A DNA stretch of 64,000 bases from Pseudomonadota bacterium. GTDB taxonomy: Bacteria > Pseudomonadota > Gammaproteobacteria > Burkholderiales > Rhodocyclaceae. A program made the position numbers and the translations under genes. The stretch's first letter is position 1. Each line of letters opens with the position of its first letter. Of this stretch, positions 19,345 to 30,433 are shown piece by piece. The notes beneath the pieces are model-generated. The model did not search any database. It was not told the DNA's origin and saw only the letters and a program-made list of their open reading frames with translations. The stretch lies in contig JAFEDH010000020.1 of NCBI GenBank assembly GCA_018241695.1, forward strand, positions 62,001 through 126,000, given 5' to 3'.

Positions 19345-21187
19345 GCGTCGCCCCCTCGAGAACCTGCAGTACCAGGGCATCGAAACTGATGCCTGCGGCG
19401 CTCGCGGCCATCGGAACCAGCGAGTGATCAGTCATGCCCGGCGCGGTATTGGCTTCCAGGCAATAGGGCTGGCCAACGCTATCGAGCATGACATCGACAC
19501 GCCCCCAGCCACGCCCGCCCAGAACCCGGTACGCGGACAGTGCCAGCGACTGCACCGTGGCATCTCCGGCTTCGCCCAGCCCGCTGGGAATACGGTATTC
19601 GGTATCGTCGCGCAGGTATTTCGATTCGTAATCGTAAAACTCGGTAGCCGGCACGATGCGGATCACGGGCAGGGCACGGGCATCCTTGCCACTGCCCAGA
19701 ATGCCGACAGTGAACTCACCGCCGGACAAAAAACGCTCGGCGATCACCAGCGAGTCGTAACGGACCGCCACTTCGTAGGCAGCCTTGAGGCCGCCCGCCG
19801 CCGATACCTTGGTAATGCCGATACTGGAGCCTTCGTTGGCGGGCTTGACAAACAAGGGCAGGCCCAGACGGGCCTCGATCGCCGCGAAATCACTGTCGGC
19901 TTCCAGCAGCACATATTCCGGAACAGGCAGTCCGGCAGCCTGCCAGACCAGCTTGGTGCGCCATTTGTCCATCGCCAGCGCCGAAGCAAGCACTCCGCTT
20001 CCGGTATAGGGGATGCCCATCGACTCCAGTGCGCCCTGCAAGGTACCGTCCTCGCCACCGCGACCATGCAAAGCGATGAAGGCGCGTTGAAAGTTCTCCT
20101 CGCGCAAGGCCGAAAGGGGTTTTTCACGCGGATCGAAAGCATGGGCATCGACCCCGGCCGCACGCAGTGCGCGCAGCACCGCGCTGCCACTGTTGAGCGA
20201 CACTTCCCGCTCCGCAGAATCACCACCGAACATCACTGCAACCTTGCCCAAGCTCCCTCCTGCCACGCATGCATCTCCCACGATCCTCACTTCCGGCACC
20301 AGCTCGACACCAAACCTTTGCCGAACGCCCTGCCGAATCCGATCCATCAGGGTTTCTATCGCGAATGCGTTCGCGGCACCCCCCGGATTAACGATGAAAT
20401 TCGCGTGCTTTTCGGAAACCCGCGCCCCGCCTTCGTTTGCGCCCTTCAATCCGGCGCCCTCGATGAGTTTTGCGGCATGGTTTCCGGCAGGATTGCGAAA
20501 TACCGAACCGGCATTGGGCAGCTGTAACGGCTGGGTGGCGATACGCTGCTCCAGAAGCTCGCGGATGCGTGCCCGCGCCAACTCGCCATCCCCATCCGGG
20601 AAACGGAACCACACGGCGGCAAAAACCTCATCACTGTGTGCCTTGAGCCCCACGTGGCGGTAAGCCACCCGGAAATCGTCGCGGCCACGCTCGATCCGCT
20701 GACCACGACGGTTCACCATCAGGACCCGGTCCACGAAATCCCAGGTTTCACTGCCGTAACACCCTGCATTCATGGCCAGAGCACCGCCCACGGTCCCGGG
20801 GATACCGGCGAGGAATTCGGCACCACCCAGATCATGCGTGGCGGCAAACCGGGCGACCTTGGGTGAAGCCACACCCGATTCGGCATAGATGCGTCCATCG
20901 GGTTCGAGGCGCAGCGTCTTGAGCGCGTTGTGGGTCAGAAGTGCCGTGCCGGAAAATCCGCCATCCCGCACCAGAAGATTCGATCCCAGCCCCACGACGA
21001 GGAGCGGCTCATCGTGACGCAACCGGCCGAGGAATGCACACAGATCATCCAGATCGGCGGGGCGATAGGCGTGCGCCGCCATCCCGCCAGCCCGCCACGA
21101 CACATGACGAGCCATGGGCTCGTGGTCGTGGAACTCTCCGCGCAGGCGCACCACATCCGGCCGAGCGGCGCCAGGCTTCGCCTGCAT
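19337..21187 (-). CDS. murB-ddl: MurB and D-alanine-D-alanine ligase in one open frame
   Basis: This single frame of about 616 codons has MurB first (FAD-dependent UDP-N-acetylenolpyruvoylglucosamine reductase: [69 protein letters not shown]) and then Ddl ([34 protein letters not shown], the ATP-grasp [23 protein letters not shown]). There is no stop between VPEVRIVGD, the normal end of MurB, and the Ddl part. At the junction AGGAGGGAGC precedes a TTG at 20251; from it Ddl would be 304 residues, its usual size. Either a true fusion or a separately initiated Ddl, or both, is made. The start at 21187 follows GAGGGG; an ATG at 21208 overlaps murC. Confidence 0.9.
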   Translation of the reverse strand: MQAKPGAARPDVVRLRGEFHDHEPMARHVSWRAGGMAAHAYRPADLDDLCAFLGRLRHDEPLLVVGLGSNLLVRDGGFSGTALLTHNALKTLRLEPDGRIYAESGVASPKVARFAATHDLGGAEFLAGIPGTVGGALAMNAGCYGSETWDFVDRVLMVNRRGQRIERGRDDFRVAYRHVGLKAHSDEVFAAVWFRFPDGDGELARARIRELLEQRIATQPLQLPNAGSVFRNPAGNHAAKLIEGAGLKGANEGGARVSEKHANFIVNPGGAANAFAIETLMDRIRQGVRQRFGVELVPEVRIVGDACVAGGSLGKVAVMFGGDSAEREVSLNSGSAVLRALRAAGVDAHAFDPREKPLSALREENFQRAFIALHGRGGEDGTLQGALESMGIPYTGSGVLASALAMDKWRTKLVWQAAGLPVPEYVLLEADSDFAAIEARLGLPLFVKPANEGSSIGITKVSAAGGLKAAYEVAVRYDSLVIAERFLSGGEFTVGILGSGKDARALPVIRIVPATEFYDYESKYLRDDTEYRIPSGLGEAGDATVQSLALSAYRVLGGRGWGRVDVMLDSVGQPYCLEANTAPGMTDHSLVPMAASAAGISFDALVLQVLEGATLG

Positions 21188-21200
21188 GTCGGATTTCCCC

Positions 21201-22589
21201 TCAGCCATGAGCCAGCTTGCCAGGAACAGCACCGATGGAACCTGCGCCCATGGTCATGACCACGTCGCCATCCCGTGCGGCCTCGAGGATAGCCTCCGGC
21301 ATGCGTGCCACATCCTCCACGAACACCGGCTCGACCTTGCCTGCCACCCGCACCGCACGGGCCAGGGTGCGGCCATCGGCGGCGATGATGGCCGCCTCTC
21401 CGGCCGCATAGACCTCGGCCAGCAGCAGTGCATCCACGCCGGACAGCACGCGTACGAAATCCTCGAAGCAGTCCCGTGTCCGGGTGTAGCGATGGGGCTG
21501 AAAGGCCAGCACGATGCGCCGGCCGGGAAAGGCGCCCCGTGCGGCAGCCAGGGTGGCAGCCATCTCGGCCGGATGATGGCCGTAGTCGTCGATCAGGGTG
21601 AAGCTGCCACCCGCCGGCAGGGATACCTCTCCATATCGCTGGAAGCGGCGCCCCACGCCATGAAAATCCGCAAGACCCGCCGCAATGGTGGCATCGGACA
21701 AGCCCACCTCGGTTGCCACGGCAATCACCGCCAGGGCATTGAGCACATTGTGCATGCCGGGCAGGTTGAGCATCACGGGGAAACGCGCGGTGGTGCCATT
21801 CACACGCACACAATCGAAACGCATGGCAAGGCCGTCTGCCACGATGTTTTCGGCACGGATATTGGCCTCGGCATGCAGACCGTAGGTAATCACCTGCTTG
21901 GAAATCCGGGGCAGGATCTCCCGCACATGAGGGTCATCCAGGCACAGCACCGCCACGCCGTAGAAAGGCAAGCGATGCAGGAAATCGATAAAGGCCTGCT
22001 TGAGGCGGCCAAAATCATGGCCATAGGTTTCCATGTGATCGGCGTCGATATTGGTGACCACCGAAATCACCGGGGAGAGGAACAGGAAGGAAGCATCGGA
22101 TTCGTCGGCCTCGGCCACCAGAAACTCCCCCTGCCCCAGGCGGGCATTGGCACCCGCAGAATTGAGCCGGCCACCGATGACGAAGGTCGGATCCAGCCCT
22201 CCGGCGGCAAGCACGCTGGCGACCAGGCTTGTGGTGGTGGTCTTGCCATGGGCGCCGGCGATGGCGATTCCCTGTTTGATACGCATCAGTTCGGCCAGCA
22301 TCTGGGCACGGGGAACCACGGGAATGCGTCGCTCCCGTGCCGCCATCACCTCCGGATTGCTCTCGCCGACGGCGGTGGAGACCACCACCGCATCGGCATC
22401 CACCACATGATCCGCATCGTGACCGATGAACACGGTCACGCCACGATCACGCAGGCGGCGGGTGGCGGCGCTCTCGGCAAGGTCGGAACCGCTGACCCGG
22501 AAACCCTGGTTGGCAAGGACTTCGGCAATGCCGTTCATTCCGGAACCGCCAATGCCGACGAAATGGATATTGCGTACCTTATGCTTCAT
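21201..22589 (-). CDS. murC: UDP-N-acetylmuramate-L-alanine ligase
   Basis: MurC (462 residues) adds L-alanine to UDP-MurNAc, the first amino acid of the murein stem peptide. The N-terminal Rossmann segment [18 protein letters not shown], the ATP loop [15 protein letters not shown], the central-domain metal and ATP segment [14 protein letters not shown], and the C-terminal [11 protein letters not shown] and FQPHRYTRT are typical. The start at 22589 has GGGAGA upstream. A 114-base gap separates it from murG. It overlaps or abuts murB, depending on the murB start. Confidence 0.97.
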   Translation of the reverse strand: MKHKVRNIHFVGIGGSGMNGIAEVLANQGFRVSGSDLAESAATRRLRDRGVTVFIGHDADHVVDADAVVVSTAVGESNPEVMAARERRIPVVPRAQMLAELMRIKQGIAIAGAHGKTTTTSLVASVLAAGGLDPTFVIGGRLNSAGANARLGQGEFLVAEADESDASFLFLSPVISVVTNIDADHMETYGHDFGRLKQAFIDFLHRLPFYGVAVLCLDDPHVREILPRISKQVITYGLHAEANIRAENIVADGLAMRFDCVRVNGTTARFPVMLNLPGMHNVLNALAVIAVATEVGLSDATIAAGLADFHGVGRRFQRYGEVSLPAGGSFTLIDDYGHHPAEMAATLAAARGAFPGRRIVLAFQPHRYTRTRDCFEDFVRVLSGVDALLLAEVYAAGEAAIIAADGRTLARAVRVAGKVEPVFVEDVARMPEAILEAARDGDVVMTMGAGSIGAVPGKLAHG

Positions 22590-22703
22590 CGCTGATCTCC
22601 CGGACTGCCCGCCACGCAAGAACGCCCCGTGGGGTTGCGGGCATCCGCCACGTTCTCCATGAACCTGTTTGATTGCCGTACCGGCACCCCTGATGGAACC
22701 GTT

Positions 22704-23759
22704 TCATTGCGCCAGTTCCACACAAACGCGCGCCACTGCCGCAGCGGCATCGGGCTTTGCACATTCCCGCGCCTTTTCAGCCATCTCCAGCAGTTGCGCG
22801 CGGGAATAGTTCCGGATCAGCGCCAGACCTTCGGCCGTCAGATCGGCCTGGGGCACAAGCACCGCGGCACCGGCACTGGCCAGGAAGCGGGCATTGGCTG
22901 TCTGGTGGTCGTCCACCGCATGGGGAAAGGGCACCAGCACGCTGGCCACCCCGGCCGCCGCCAGTTCGGCCACGGTCAGCGCTCCGGCACGGCAGATCAC
23001 CAGATCAGCCCAGTCGTAGGCACCGGCCATATCCTCGATGAAAGGCACCAGATGGGCGCTCACTCCGGCAGCGGCGTAAGCGGCCTGCAACGACTCCATG
23101 TGCCTTGCGCCGGACTGATGCACCACCTCGGGCCGCTCCACCTCCGGAATCAGGGCCAGCCCCCGGGGCACGGTCTCGTTCAGTATCTGGGCACCCAGGC
23201 TGCCGCCGACCACCAGCAGGCGCAAGCGTCCTTCCCGGCCGGCCATACGTGCAGCGGGCGGAGGCAGACGGACGATTTCGTCGCGCACCGGATTGCCGCA
23301 CCACTCGGCCCTGGGCAATGCAGCAGGGAATCCGGTCATCACGCGCCGGGCGAGCCTGGCGAGCATGCGATTGGCGAGTCCGGGGATTGCGTTCTGCTCG
23401 TGCAGCAGCAGCGGGCGCCCGCCCAGCGCGGCCATCAGACCGCCGGGGAATGCGATATACCCGCCCAGCCCGAGCACCACATCGGGGTCGGCCTCGCGAA
23501 TACGGCGTCGCGCCTGCAGGCAGGCGCGCAGCAGATTCAAGGGCAGCAGCAGCTTGCGCAGGAACCCCTTGCCACGCACCGCCGCGAAACGCACCCAGGC
23601 CATCTCGATGCCATGCCCCGGCACCAGCTGCGCCTCCATGCCGTCCGGATTTCCCATCCACACGACACGCCAGCCGAGGCTCCGCATATGGGCCGCCACC
23701 GCCAGTCCGGGCATGATGTGCCCGCCGGTGCCGCCGGCCATGACCAGCAGCGTCTTCAT
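22704..23759 (-). CDS. murG: UDP-GlcNAc:lipid I N-acetylglucosaminyltransferase MurG
   Basis: MurG (351 residues) transfers GlcNAc to lipid I, making lipid II on the cytoplasmic membrane face. Key parts are the N-terminal [16 protein letters not shown] glycine loop, [26 protein letters not shown], the second glycine loop [13 protein letters not shown], and the UDP-GlcNAc site [24 protein letters not shown] followed by DDHQTANA. The ATG at 23759 overlaps the ftsW stop as ATGA; a longer upstream reading would run inside ftsW and is not needed. Confidence 0.97.
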   Translation of the reverse strand: MKTLLVMAGGTGGHIMPGLAVAAHMRSLGWRVVWMGNPDGMEAQLVPGHGIEMAWVRFAAVRGKGFLRKLLLPLNLLRACLQARRRIREADPDVVLGLGGYIAFPGGLMAALGGRPLLLHEQNAIPGLANRMLARLARRVMTGFPAALPRAEWCGNPVRDEIVRLPPPAARMAGREGRLRLLVVGGSLGAQILNETVPRGLALIPEVERPEVVHQSGARHMESLQAAYAAAGVSAHLVPFIEDMAGAYDWADLVICRAGALTVAELAAAGVASVLVPFPHAVDDHQTANARFLASAGAAVLVPQADLTAEGLALIRNYSRAQLLEMAEKARECAKPDAAAAVARVCVELAQ

Positions 23760-24931
23760 ACCTTGCGCCCGCGCATCATCTGCCGGTTTTCCCAATCCAC
23801 GCGCAGCAGGATGGCGAGCGCGATGCAGTTGGCGAGAATGCCGGAACCCCCAAAACTCATCATCGGCAGGGTCAGACCCTTGGTGGGAAGCAGCCCCATG
23901 TTCACACCCATGTTGATGAAGGACTGCACCCCGAGCCAGATGCCGATGCCCTGGGCGGCAAGGCCACCATAGACCCGTTCCAGGGCCAATGCCTGGCGGC
24001 CGATGGCAAAGCTGCGCTGCACCACCAGCGCGAAGAGCACGATTACGGCGATCACACCCACCGCACCCAGTTCCTCGGCCACCACCGCCAGCAGGAAATC
24101 GGTGTGCGCTTCGGGCAGATAGAAGAGTTTTTCCACACTGGCGCCCAGACCGACTCCCATCCATTCGCCCCGCCCGAATGCGATCAGCGCGTGTGAGAGC
24201 TGGTAGCCCTTGCCGAAGGCGTCCTGCCAGGGATCCATGAAGCCGAACAGCCGCTCGCGCCGGTAGGGTGAAGTCAGGATCAGGAAGGCGAAAGCCACCA
24301 GCAATACCGCGAACAGGATGCTGAACAGGCGGGCATTGATGCCGCCCAGGAACAGGATGCCCATTGCAATGCAGATGATCACCACGAAGGCGCCGAAGTC
24401 CGGTTCCCGCAGCAACAACCCCCCCACCAGCATCATCACCGTAGCCATGGGAACGAAGCCGTGACGAAAGGAATCCATGTCATCCAGCTTGCGGGTGGTG
24501 TAATCGGCGGCGTAGAGAACGACGAACAGCTTCATCAGTTCGGATGGCTGCAAATTGACGACCATCAACGGAATCCAGCGCTGTGCGCCATTGACCGAGC
24601 GCCCGACATGGGGAATCAGGACCAGTGCCAGCAGCAGTACGCCAATCACGAACAGCCACGGAGCCAGGCGTTGCCAGAGGCGGACCGGAATCTGAAAAAC
24701 CACGACCCCCGCCACCAGGCCAACCGTGAGGAACACACCATGTCGCATCAGGTAATACGTGGCGGCGTAGCCCGTGGATTTGCCGGCTTCGGCGATGGCG
24801 ATGGAAGCGGAATACACCATGACCAGGCCAAACAGCAAAAGCCCCAGCGCCGGCCACAGCAGCAGAGGATCGAGTTCCATTGATGCACGGCCCGGCTGGG
24901 CAAGACGATTCGTGAGCGGGGTGAGCTTCAT
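23756..24931 (-). CDS. ftsW: Septal peptidoglycan polymerase FtsW
   Basis: FtsW (391 residues) is the SEDS-family glycosyltransferase that polymerises septal murein together with FtsI. Ten or so membrane segments are predicted. Family signatures include the extracellular loop [11 protein letters not shown], the [16 protein letters not shown] helix, [13 protein letters not shown] with the catalytic Asp region, and [22 protein letters not shown] near the C-terminus. It overlaps murD by four bases at its start and murG by four at its end, consistent with translational coupling through the operon. Confidence 0.97.
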   Translation of the reverse strand: MKLTPLTNRLAQPGRASMELDPLLLWPALGLLLFGLVMVYSASIAIAEAGKSTGYAATYYLMRHGVFLTVGLVAGVVVFQIPVRLWQRLAPWLFVIGVLLLALVLIPHVGRSVNGAQRWIPLMVVNLQPSELMKLFVVLYAADYTTRKLDDMDSFRHGFVPMATVMMLVGGLLLREPDFGAFVVIICIAMGILFLGGINARLFSILFAVLLVAFAFLILTSPYRRERLFGFMDPWQDAFGKGYQLSHALIAFGRGEWMGVGLGASVEKLFYLPEAHTDFLLAVVAEELGAVGVIAVIVLFALVVQRSFAIGRQALALERVYGGLAAQGIGIWLGVQSFINMGVNMGLLPTKGLTLPMMSFGGSGILANCIALAILLRVDWENRQMMRGRKV

Positions 24932-26313
24932 TCATCACCTCCGGCGATTCTTCTCACTGCATCCACATAAACCCGGGCACGGTGCTCGTAATTTCGATAC
25001 ATATCGAAACTCGCGCAGGCCGGTGACAGCAGCACCGCATCGCCCGAGCGCGCCATCTCCGCCGCCAGACGTACGGCTTCCTCCATGTCGGTGGCCATCC
25101 GCACCGGAATGCCGCTGCCCTCGATCGCCGCACCGATCACGGGACCATCGCGACCAATCAGGATCACGGCGCGGGCAAAGCGGCTCACGGCAGCACGCAA
25201 AGGCGAGAAATCCTGCCCCTTGCCATCCCCGCCGGCAATCAGCAAGACCGGCTTTTGCAATCCTTCCAGCGCGGCCACCGTGGCGCCCACATTGGTGCCC
25301 TTGGAATCGTCGTAGTACGTTACTCCTCCGGCTTCCAGCACCTTTTCCACCCGGTGCGGCAAACCCTGGAATGTGCGCAATCCGGGCAGCAGCGAAGCGG
25401 TGGCAAGCCCTGCTGCCTGGCACAGCGCCAGGGCCGCCATGGCGTTGGCGGCGTTGTGCAGCCCGGCGAGCGGCAATTCCGTCAGGGGCAGCAAGAACCG
25501 GCTGCCCTGGACGATCCAGTCGGCACCCTCACGCTTGCCCATCCCGAAATCATGTTCAACCGCAGGGAGATCCAGTCCGAAGCTGATCTGCCGCCGGCCG
25601 GCGATGGCCATGCGCCGGCTGCGAACATCATCACGATTGAGCACCTGGACGCCGTGCCCCTGGAATATGCGCGCCTTGGCGCCGGCATACTCGTCAAGGT
25701 CGATATAGCGATCCAGATGATCGTCGCTGATATTGAGCACGGTGGCCGCGTCGGCATTCAGGCTAGACAGGGTTTCGAGCTGGAAGCTGGAGAGTTCCAG
25801 CACCCAGAAGTCAGGCATCTCGCCAGCATCCTGCGCACCCATCAGCGCATGCAGCGCGGCGGGGGAAATATTTCCCGCCGCCAGCGCGGTATGTCCACCG
25901 GAGCGACACAGATGCGCGGTCAATGCGGTGGTGGTGGTTTTGCCATTGGTCCCGGTAATGGCCAGGATGCGGGTTTTCTCGCGTACGCCAAGCGCGGCCA
26001 GACCCCAGGCGAAAAGCTCGATCTCTCCCACCACCGGAATCGCCGCGGCACGCGCGTGGATGACCACCATCAGGCCGGCGGACACCCCTGGCGACAGCGC
26101 CAGAAGATCGATCCCTTCCAGCAGGGATTTGTCGAAGGCCCCCGCGACAAACCCGGCGCCGGGGATGGTGCGCTCCATCTCATCCAGGCAGGGCGGCATT
26201 TCCCGGGTGTCGGCCACCCGCACCCGGGCGCCCTGGCGGATGCACCACTGGGCCATGGCGAGTCCCGATTCGCCCAGGCCAAGAACGAGGACATGCCTGC
26301 CGCTCAGGTGCAT
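24928..26313 (-). CDS. murD: UDP-N-acetylmuramoylalanine-D-glutamate ligase
   Basis: MurD (461 residues) adds D-glutamate to the murein precursor. It shows the N-terminal [17 protein letters not shown], the ATP loop [17 protein letters not shown], the SSFQLETL and [10 protein letters not shown] segments with metal ligands, and [14 protein letters not shown]. The start at 26313 (MHLSGRHV) was chosen because AAGGAG lies 9 bases upstream; ATGs at 26322 and 26343 are less well placed. A gap of 136 bases to mraY contains only a short 49-codon open frame with no recognisable features. Confidence 0.96.
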   Translation of the reverse strand: MHLSGRHVLVLGLGESGLAMAQWCIRQGARVRVADTREMPPCLDEMERTIPGAGFVAGAFDKSLLEGIDLLALSPGVSAGLMVVIHARAAAIPVVGEIELFAWGLAALGVREKTRILAITGTNGKTTTTALTAHLCRSGGHTALAAGNISPAALHALMGAQDAGEMPDFWVLELSSFQLETLSSLNADAATVLNISDDHLDRYIDLDEYAGAKARIFQGHGVQVLNRDDVRSRRMAIAGRRQISFGLDLPAVEHDFGMGKREGADWIVQGSRFLLPLTELPLAGLHNAANAMAALALCQAAGLATASLLPGLRTFQGLPHRVEKVLEAGGVTYYDDSKGTNVGATVAALEGLQKPVLLIAGGDGKGQDFSPLRAAVSRFARAVILIGRDGPVIGAAIEGSGIPVRMATDMEEAVRLAAEMARSGDAVLLSPACASFDMYRNYEHRARVYVDAVRRIAGGDE

Positions 26314-26449
26314 GCCGGCCATCTCCTTGCGCCTGAAAGACACACAGTCCCTGACATGGAAACCGTGATCGAGAAGGTATCGCGACCGCGCACCGCGCGC
26401 TGCCGGGGGGTGTCCCGCAGCAGAAGATCCATGGCCAATATTTTTTTCA

Positions 26450-27619
26450 TCAGCGGATCTTCAATGTCGACAGGCCGAACAGCACCAGCAGGATGGTAAT
26501 GATCCAGAAACGCACCACCACCTGCGTCTCCTTCCATCCGCTCTTTTCGAAATGATGGTGCAGGGGCGCCATGCGCAGAATGCGCCGTCCCTCGCCGTAG
26601 CGCTTCCGGGTGTATTTGAAATAGGACACCTGCAGCGCGACGGACAGGGTTTCCGCGACGAACACGCCACCCATGATGAAAAGCACGATCTCCTGACGCA
26701 CGATGACGGCCACGGTCCCCAGTGCGCCACCCAGGGCCAGCGCACCCACATCGCCCATGAAAACCTCGGCCGGGTAGGCGTTGAACCAGAGGAAGCCCAG
26801 CCCAGCCCCGGCCAGCGCGGCGCAGAACACGGTCAGTTCGCCCGCGCCGGGAATGTGCGGCAGCAGCAGGTATTTCGAGAAAACCGCATTACCGGCCACA
26901 TAGGCGAAGACCCCCAAGGCGCTGCCGACCAGTACCGTGGGCATGATGGCAAGACCATCGAGGCCGTCGGTCAGGTTCACCGCATTGCTGGTGCCCACGA
27001 TGACGAAGTAGGTCAGGATGATGAAGCCGAAAATGCCCAGCGGATACGACACGCTCTTGAAAAAGGGTACGATCAGATCGGCGCTGGCCGGGAGCGCCTG
27101 GGTAAAGCCGCTCCCCACCCAGTGGATGAACAGATCGACCACTCTGGCATTGTCGGGCGCCGATACGGAGAATGCGATATAGATGGCGGCCACCAGCCCA
27201 ATCAACGACTGCCAGAAATACTTCGCCCGGGCTGAGAGCCCGTCCGGATTCTTGTATACGACCTTGCGCCAGTCATCGACCCAGCCCACGGCACCGTAAC
27301 CCAGGGTAACGATCAGGGCGATCCAGACAAAACGGTTGGAGAGATCGGCCCAAAGCAGCGTCGACACCCCCAGCGATATCAGGATCAGGCCGCCACCCAT
27401 GGTGGGCGTGCCGGATTTGCTGAGGTGGGTCTGGGGACCATCGGTCCGCACCGGCTGGCCGATTTTTTTCTCGGCCAGCCAGCGGATGAAGGCCGGGCCG
27501 AAAAGAAAGGAAATGGTCAGCGCCGTCATGGTGGCCAGCACCGCCCGCAGCGTGATATAGCCGAAGACATTGAATCCGCGGATATCCTGGCCCAGCCACT
27601 GGGCAAGTTCAAGAAGCAT
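26450..27619 (-). CDS. mraY: Phospho-N-acetylmuramoyl-pentapeptide transferase MraY
   Basis: MraY (389 residues) transfers phospho-MurNAc-pentapeptide to undecaprenyl phosphate to form lipid I. It is a ten-helix membrane enzyme. Active-site sequences are visible: TPTMGG in the first cytoplasmic loop, [19 protein letters not shown], and [15 protein letters not shown], followed by the [12 protein letters not shown] His cluster. The start at 27619 ([10 protein letters not shown]) has GGGGGAAAGC ahead of it and overlaps the end of murF by 11 bases. Confidence 0.97.
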   Translation of the reverse strand: MLLELAQWLGQDIRGFNVFGYITLRAVLATMTALTISFLFGPAFIRWLAEKKIGQPVRTDGPQTHLSKSGTPTMGGGLILISLGVSTLLWADLSNRFVWIALIVTLGYGAVGWVDDWRKVVYKNPDGLSARAKYFWQSLIGLVAAIYIAFSVSAPDNARVVDLFIHWVGSGFTQALPASADLIVPFFKSVSYPLGIFGFIILTYFVIVGTSNAVNLTDGLDGLAIMPTVLVGSALGVFAYVAGNAVFSKYLLLPHIPGAGELTVFCAALAGAGLGFLWFNAYPAEVFMGDVGALALGGALGTVAVIVRQEIVLFIMGGVFVAETLSVALQVSYFKYTRKRYGEGRRILRMAPLHHHFEKSGWKETQVVVRFWIITILLVLFGLSTLKIR

Positions 27620-28982
27620 TGCTTTCCCCCTTGTCGGCGATGGCATTCACCACCCGCTCCATACGCATGAAACGTGATCCTTTCACCAGCACGGTCGTCT
27701 GCGCATCCAGTTCCCCGGTCAAGGCCGCAAGCAGCGCTTCAAGACGGGGATAGTGCGTCGCACCGGCGCCAAAGCCACGTGCGGCCCCCATACTCAGATC
27801 ACCCAGGCAGAGGAGCCTTTCAATACCCATGCTCTTCGCATACCCTCCCAGCTCGTCATGGAACTGGGCACCCGCCTCGCCCACTTCCCCCATGTCGCCC
27901 ACCACCAGGATGCGCCGCCCCGGCTGCGCGGCCAGCACATCCACAGCGGCGCGCATCGAGTCGGGATTGGCGTTGTAGCTGTCGTCGATGATCTGCGCGC
28001 CATACAGCCCCGGCTTGCGCTGCAAGCGTCCCTGCACCCCGCCGTAACGTGACAGGGCTGCCACCACATGTTCCAGGGAAACCTCCGCGGCCAGGCATGC
28101 TGCCGTGGCCGCCAGGGCATTGCTCACGTTGTGGGCGCCGGGCACGGGCAGGATGAACGATGCGTCGCCCGCAGGGGTATGGAGTTCGATATGGCTGGCC
28201 AATGGCTCCGCCGTAACCCGGGCGGTAACGTCGGTGGAGGCAGCAAGACCGAAACGCAAAACGATGCGGTCCGCATTCAGGGCCTGCCACAGTTCGCATT
28301 GCGGATCGTCGGCATTGATTACGGCCACGCCTCCCGGTGTCAGGCCGGAAAAAATCTCACCCTTGGCCCGGGCCACTGCGGTCACGGAACCCAGGCCTTC
28401 GAGATGTGCCCGCTGCGCATTGTTCACCACCGCCACGGTGGGATGGGCCAGCCCGGTGAGATAGGCGATCTCGCCGGTGTGGTTCATGCCCATCTCGATC
28501 ACCGCCGCACGATGCCATGACCGCAACTTGAGCAGGGTCAGGGGCAAACCGATTTCATTGTTGAAATTGCCCTGCGTGGCGAGCACCGCACCCTCACCAA
28601 AACGGTCGGCCAGGATGGCCGCGCACATTTCCTTTACCGTCGTCTTGCCGTTGCTGCCGGTGATTCCGAGCAGGGGAATGTCGAAATGGTTGCGCCAGAA
28701 TGCAGCCAGACGCCCCAGGGCGAGGCGCGTATCGTCCGCGACGATCAATGGCAAGGTGGCGTGTTGCGCTGCTGCCCAGCGCTCATCCACCAGGGCCGCG
28801 GCGGCACCGCGTGCCAGCACCTCATGGACGAAGTCGTGTCCATCGAAATTTTCCCCGCGCAGGGCAACGAAAAGATCTCCTGGCACGATGCCGCGCGAGT
28901 CGGAAGAAACGCCGGAGAACCGTACATCCTCCCCGGTGGCACGTGCGCCAATACCACGGGCAGCCGTATAGAGGTTCAGCAT
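27609..28982 (-). CDS. murF: UDP-MurNAc-tripeptide:D-alanyl-D-alanine ligase MurF
   Basis: MurF (457 residues) attaches the D-Ala-D-Ala dipeptide made by Ddl and so completes the pentapeptide precursor. The N-terminal domain has [21 protein letters not shown]. The ATP loop is [13 protein letters not shown], the central domain has [16 protein letters not shown] and [14 protein letters not shown], and the C-terminal domain has [15 protein letters not shown]. The ATG at 28982 lies 7 bases behind GGAGG; the ATG at 28988 touches that site directly. The start overlaps the murE stop. Confidence 0.97.
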   Translation of the reverse strand: MLNLYTAARGIGARATGEDVRFSGVSSDSRGIVPGDLFVALRGENFDGHDFVHEVLARGAAAALVDERWAAAQHATLPLIVADDTRLALGRLAAFWRNHFDIPLLGITGSNGKTTVKEMCAAILADRFGEGAVLATQGNFNNEIGLPLTLLKLRSWHRAAVIEMGMNHTGEIAYLTGLAHPTVAVVNNAQRAHLEGLGSVTAVARAKGEIFSGLTPGGVAVINADDPQCELWQALNADRIVLRFGLAASTDVTARVTAEPLASHIELHTPAGDASFILPVPGAHNVSNALAATAACLAAEVSLEHVVAALSRYGGVQGRLQRKPGLYGAQIIDDSYNANPDSMRAAVDVLAAQPGRRILVVGDMGEVGEAGAQFHDELGGYAKSMGIERLLCLGDLSMGAARGFGAGATHYPRLEALLAALTGELDAQTTVLVKGSRFMRMERVVNAIADKGESNAS

Positions 28983-30433
28983 GTCCATTCCTCCAGGGCC
29001 CGCTCGGTTTCCGCTGCGTCGGAAAACGGCAGTTTTCGGTCATCGATCTCCTGATAGGTTTCATGACCCTTGCCGGCGATCAGCACGACATCGTTTATTC
29101 CCGCCGCTGCGACGGTGCTGGCGATGGCATGCGCCCGATCGGGCTCCATTCGTGGCGCCCGTGCCATGCCGGCAGCGATGGCGGCAAGGATGCGGGCAGG
29201 ATCCTCGCCGCGAGGGTTGTCATTGGTCAGGATCACGGCATCGGCCAGATGTTCCGCGACACGCCCCATCTCGGCACGCTTTCCCGGATCGCGATCACCC
29301 CCGCAGCCGAACACACAGAGCAGGCGCCCACCCCGTCCCGTTGCAGTTTCGCGCAGGGTGGACAGTGCCTTGTCCAGTGCATCGGGTGTATGGGCGTAAT
29401 CCACCACGACCAGGGGCTGGCGTTCGCCACCATGCAGTTCCATCCGGCCCGGTGGCGGCCGCAATCGTGCCAGCGCTTCTGCTGCGGCGGCTGGCGTGAT
29501 GCCGGCGCTGCGCAGGACACCATAGACCGCCAGCAGGTTGGAAACATTGAAGCGACCGACGATGCCCACGGCCACGCGCTGATTCTCGACGGTGAAGGCC
29601 ATGCCCGCGGGCGTCGTGACAATGCCTCGGGCAATCAGCAGATCACCCCCATCCATCACGCGCTCCGCATCCAGGCTGTAGCCGATCAGCCGCAACCGGC
29701 CGGCCTGCCGTCGTGCCAAAGCGGCACCGAATTCATCATCCAGATTGATCACCGCCGACTCCAGGCCGGGCTGCTCGAAAAGGCGGGCCTTGGCGGCGCC
29801 GTAGGCTTCCATCGTGCCGTGGTACTCGAGATGGTCCCGGGTGAGATTGGTGAAGACCGCGGTGCGTATCCGGGCACCGGCAATCCGATGCTGGTCAAGG
29901 CCGATGGAAGACACCTCCATGGCGCATGCCGCCGCGCCATGCGCGACAAAATCGGCCAGTGCCTCATGCAGGGTGACGGCATCGGGCGTGGTATTCGGGC
30001 TGGGATCGAAATGCCCGAGAAAGCCGTTGCCCAGCGTGCCGATCACGGCGCAGGGCTGCTCCAGCCAATCGAGCGCCTGGGCGATCCATTGGGAGATCGA
30101 AGTCTTGCCGTTGGTACCGGTCACACCGATCAGCCAGAGATGTTCCGAAGGTCGGCAATAAACCTGATGAGCGATGGCACCGGCCAGCGCCGCCAGCCCG
30201 GGAACGGCCACCACCGGCACGGTCAGATCCGGCAAAACATCGCTGCCAGCCTCATACAGCACGGCGGCGGCACCCTTCGCCACGGCATCGGCGACAAAAT
30301 CACGCCCATCGCTGACAGCGCCGGGATAAGCCAGGAACACATCGCCGGATCGCACACGGCGTGAATCGACACACAGGCTGCGGGCCTGCACACCCTGCCG
30401 GGCCAGTTCCTCGAGCACCGCCACCGGATTCAC
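28976..30433 (-). CDS. murE: UDP-MurNAc-L-alanyl-D-glutamate:meso-diaminopimelate ligase MurE
   Basis: MurE (485 residues) adds the third stem residue. The N-terminal VDSRRVRSGDVFLAYPGAVSDG, the ATP loop VTGTNGKTSISQW, the central MEVSSIGLDQHR and FTNLTRDHLEYHG, and the C-terminal VVDYAHTPDALDKAL and FGCGGDRDPGKR are all present. The DNPRGEDP motif, which recognises the diaminopimelate carboxyl end, is complete, so meso-diaminopimelate rather than lysine is the expected substrate, as in Gram-negative bacteria. It overlaps ftsI and murF by a few bases. Confidence 0.97.
   Translation of the reverse strand: MNPVAVLEELARQGVQARSLCVDSRRVRSGDVFLAYPGAVSDGRDFVADAVAKGAAAVLYEAGSDVLPDLTVPVVAVPGLAALAGAIAHQVYCRPSEHLWLIGVTGTNGKTSISQWIAQALDWLEQPCAVIGTLGNGFLGHFDPSPNTTPDAVTLHEALADFVAHGAAACAMEVSSIGLDQHRIAGARIRTAVFTNLTRDHLEYHGTMEAYGAAKARLFEQPGLESAVINLDDEFGAALARRQAGRLRLIGYSLDAERVMDGGDLLIARGIVTTPAGMAFTVENQRVAVGIVGRFNVSNLLAVYGVLRSAGITPAAAAEALARLRPPPGRMELHGGERQPLVVVDYAHTPDALDKALSTLRETATGRGGRLLCVFGCGGDRDPGKRAEMGRVAEHLADAVILTNDNPRGEDPARILAAIAAGMARAPRMEPDRAHAIASTVAAAGINDVVLIAGKGHETYQEIDDRKLPFSDAAETERALEEWTC

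Noticed and set aside
26314-26449. Short 49-codon frame between mraY and murD
   Set aside because: No family resemblance and no convincing ribosome-binding site; more likely a spacer.
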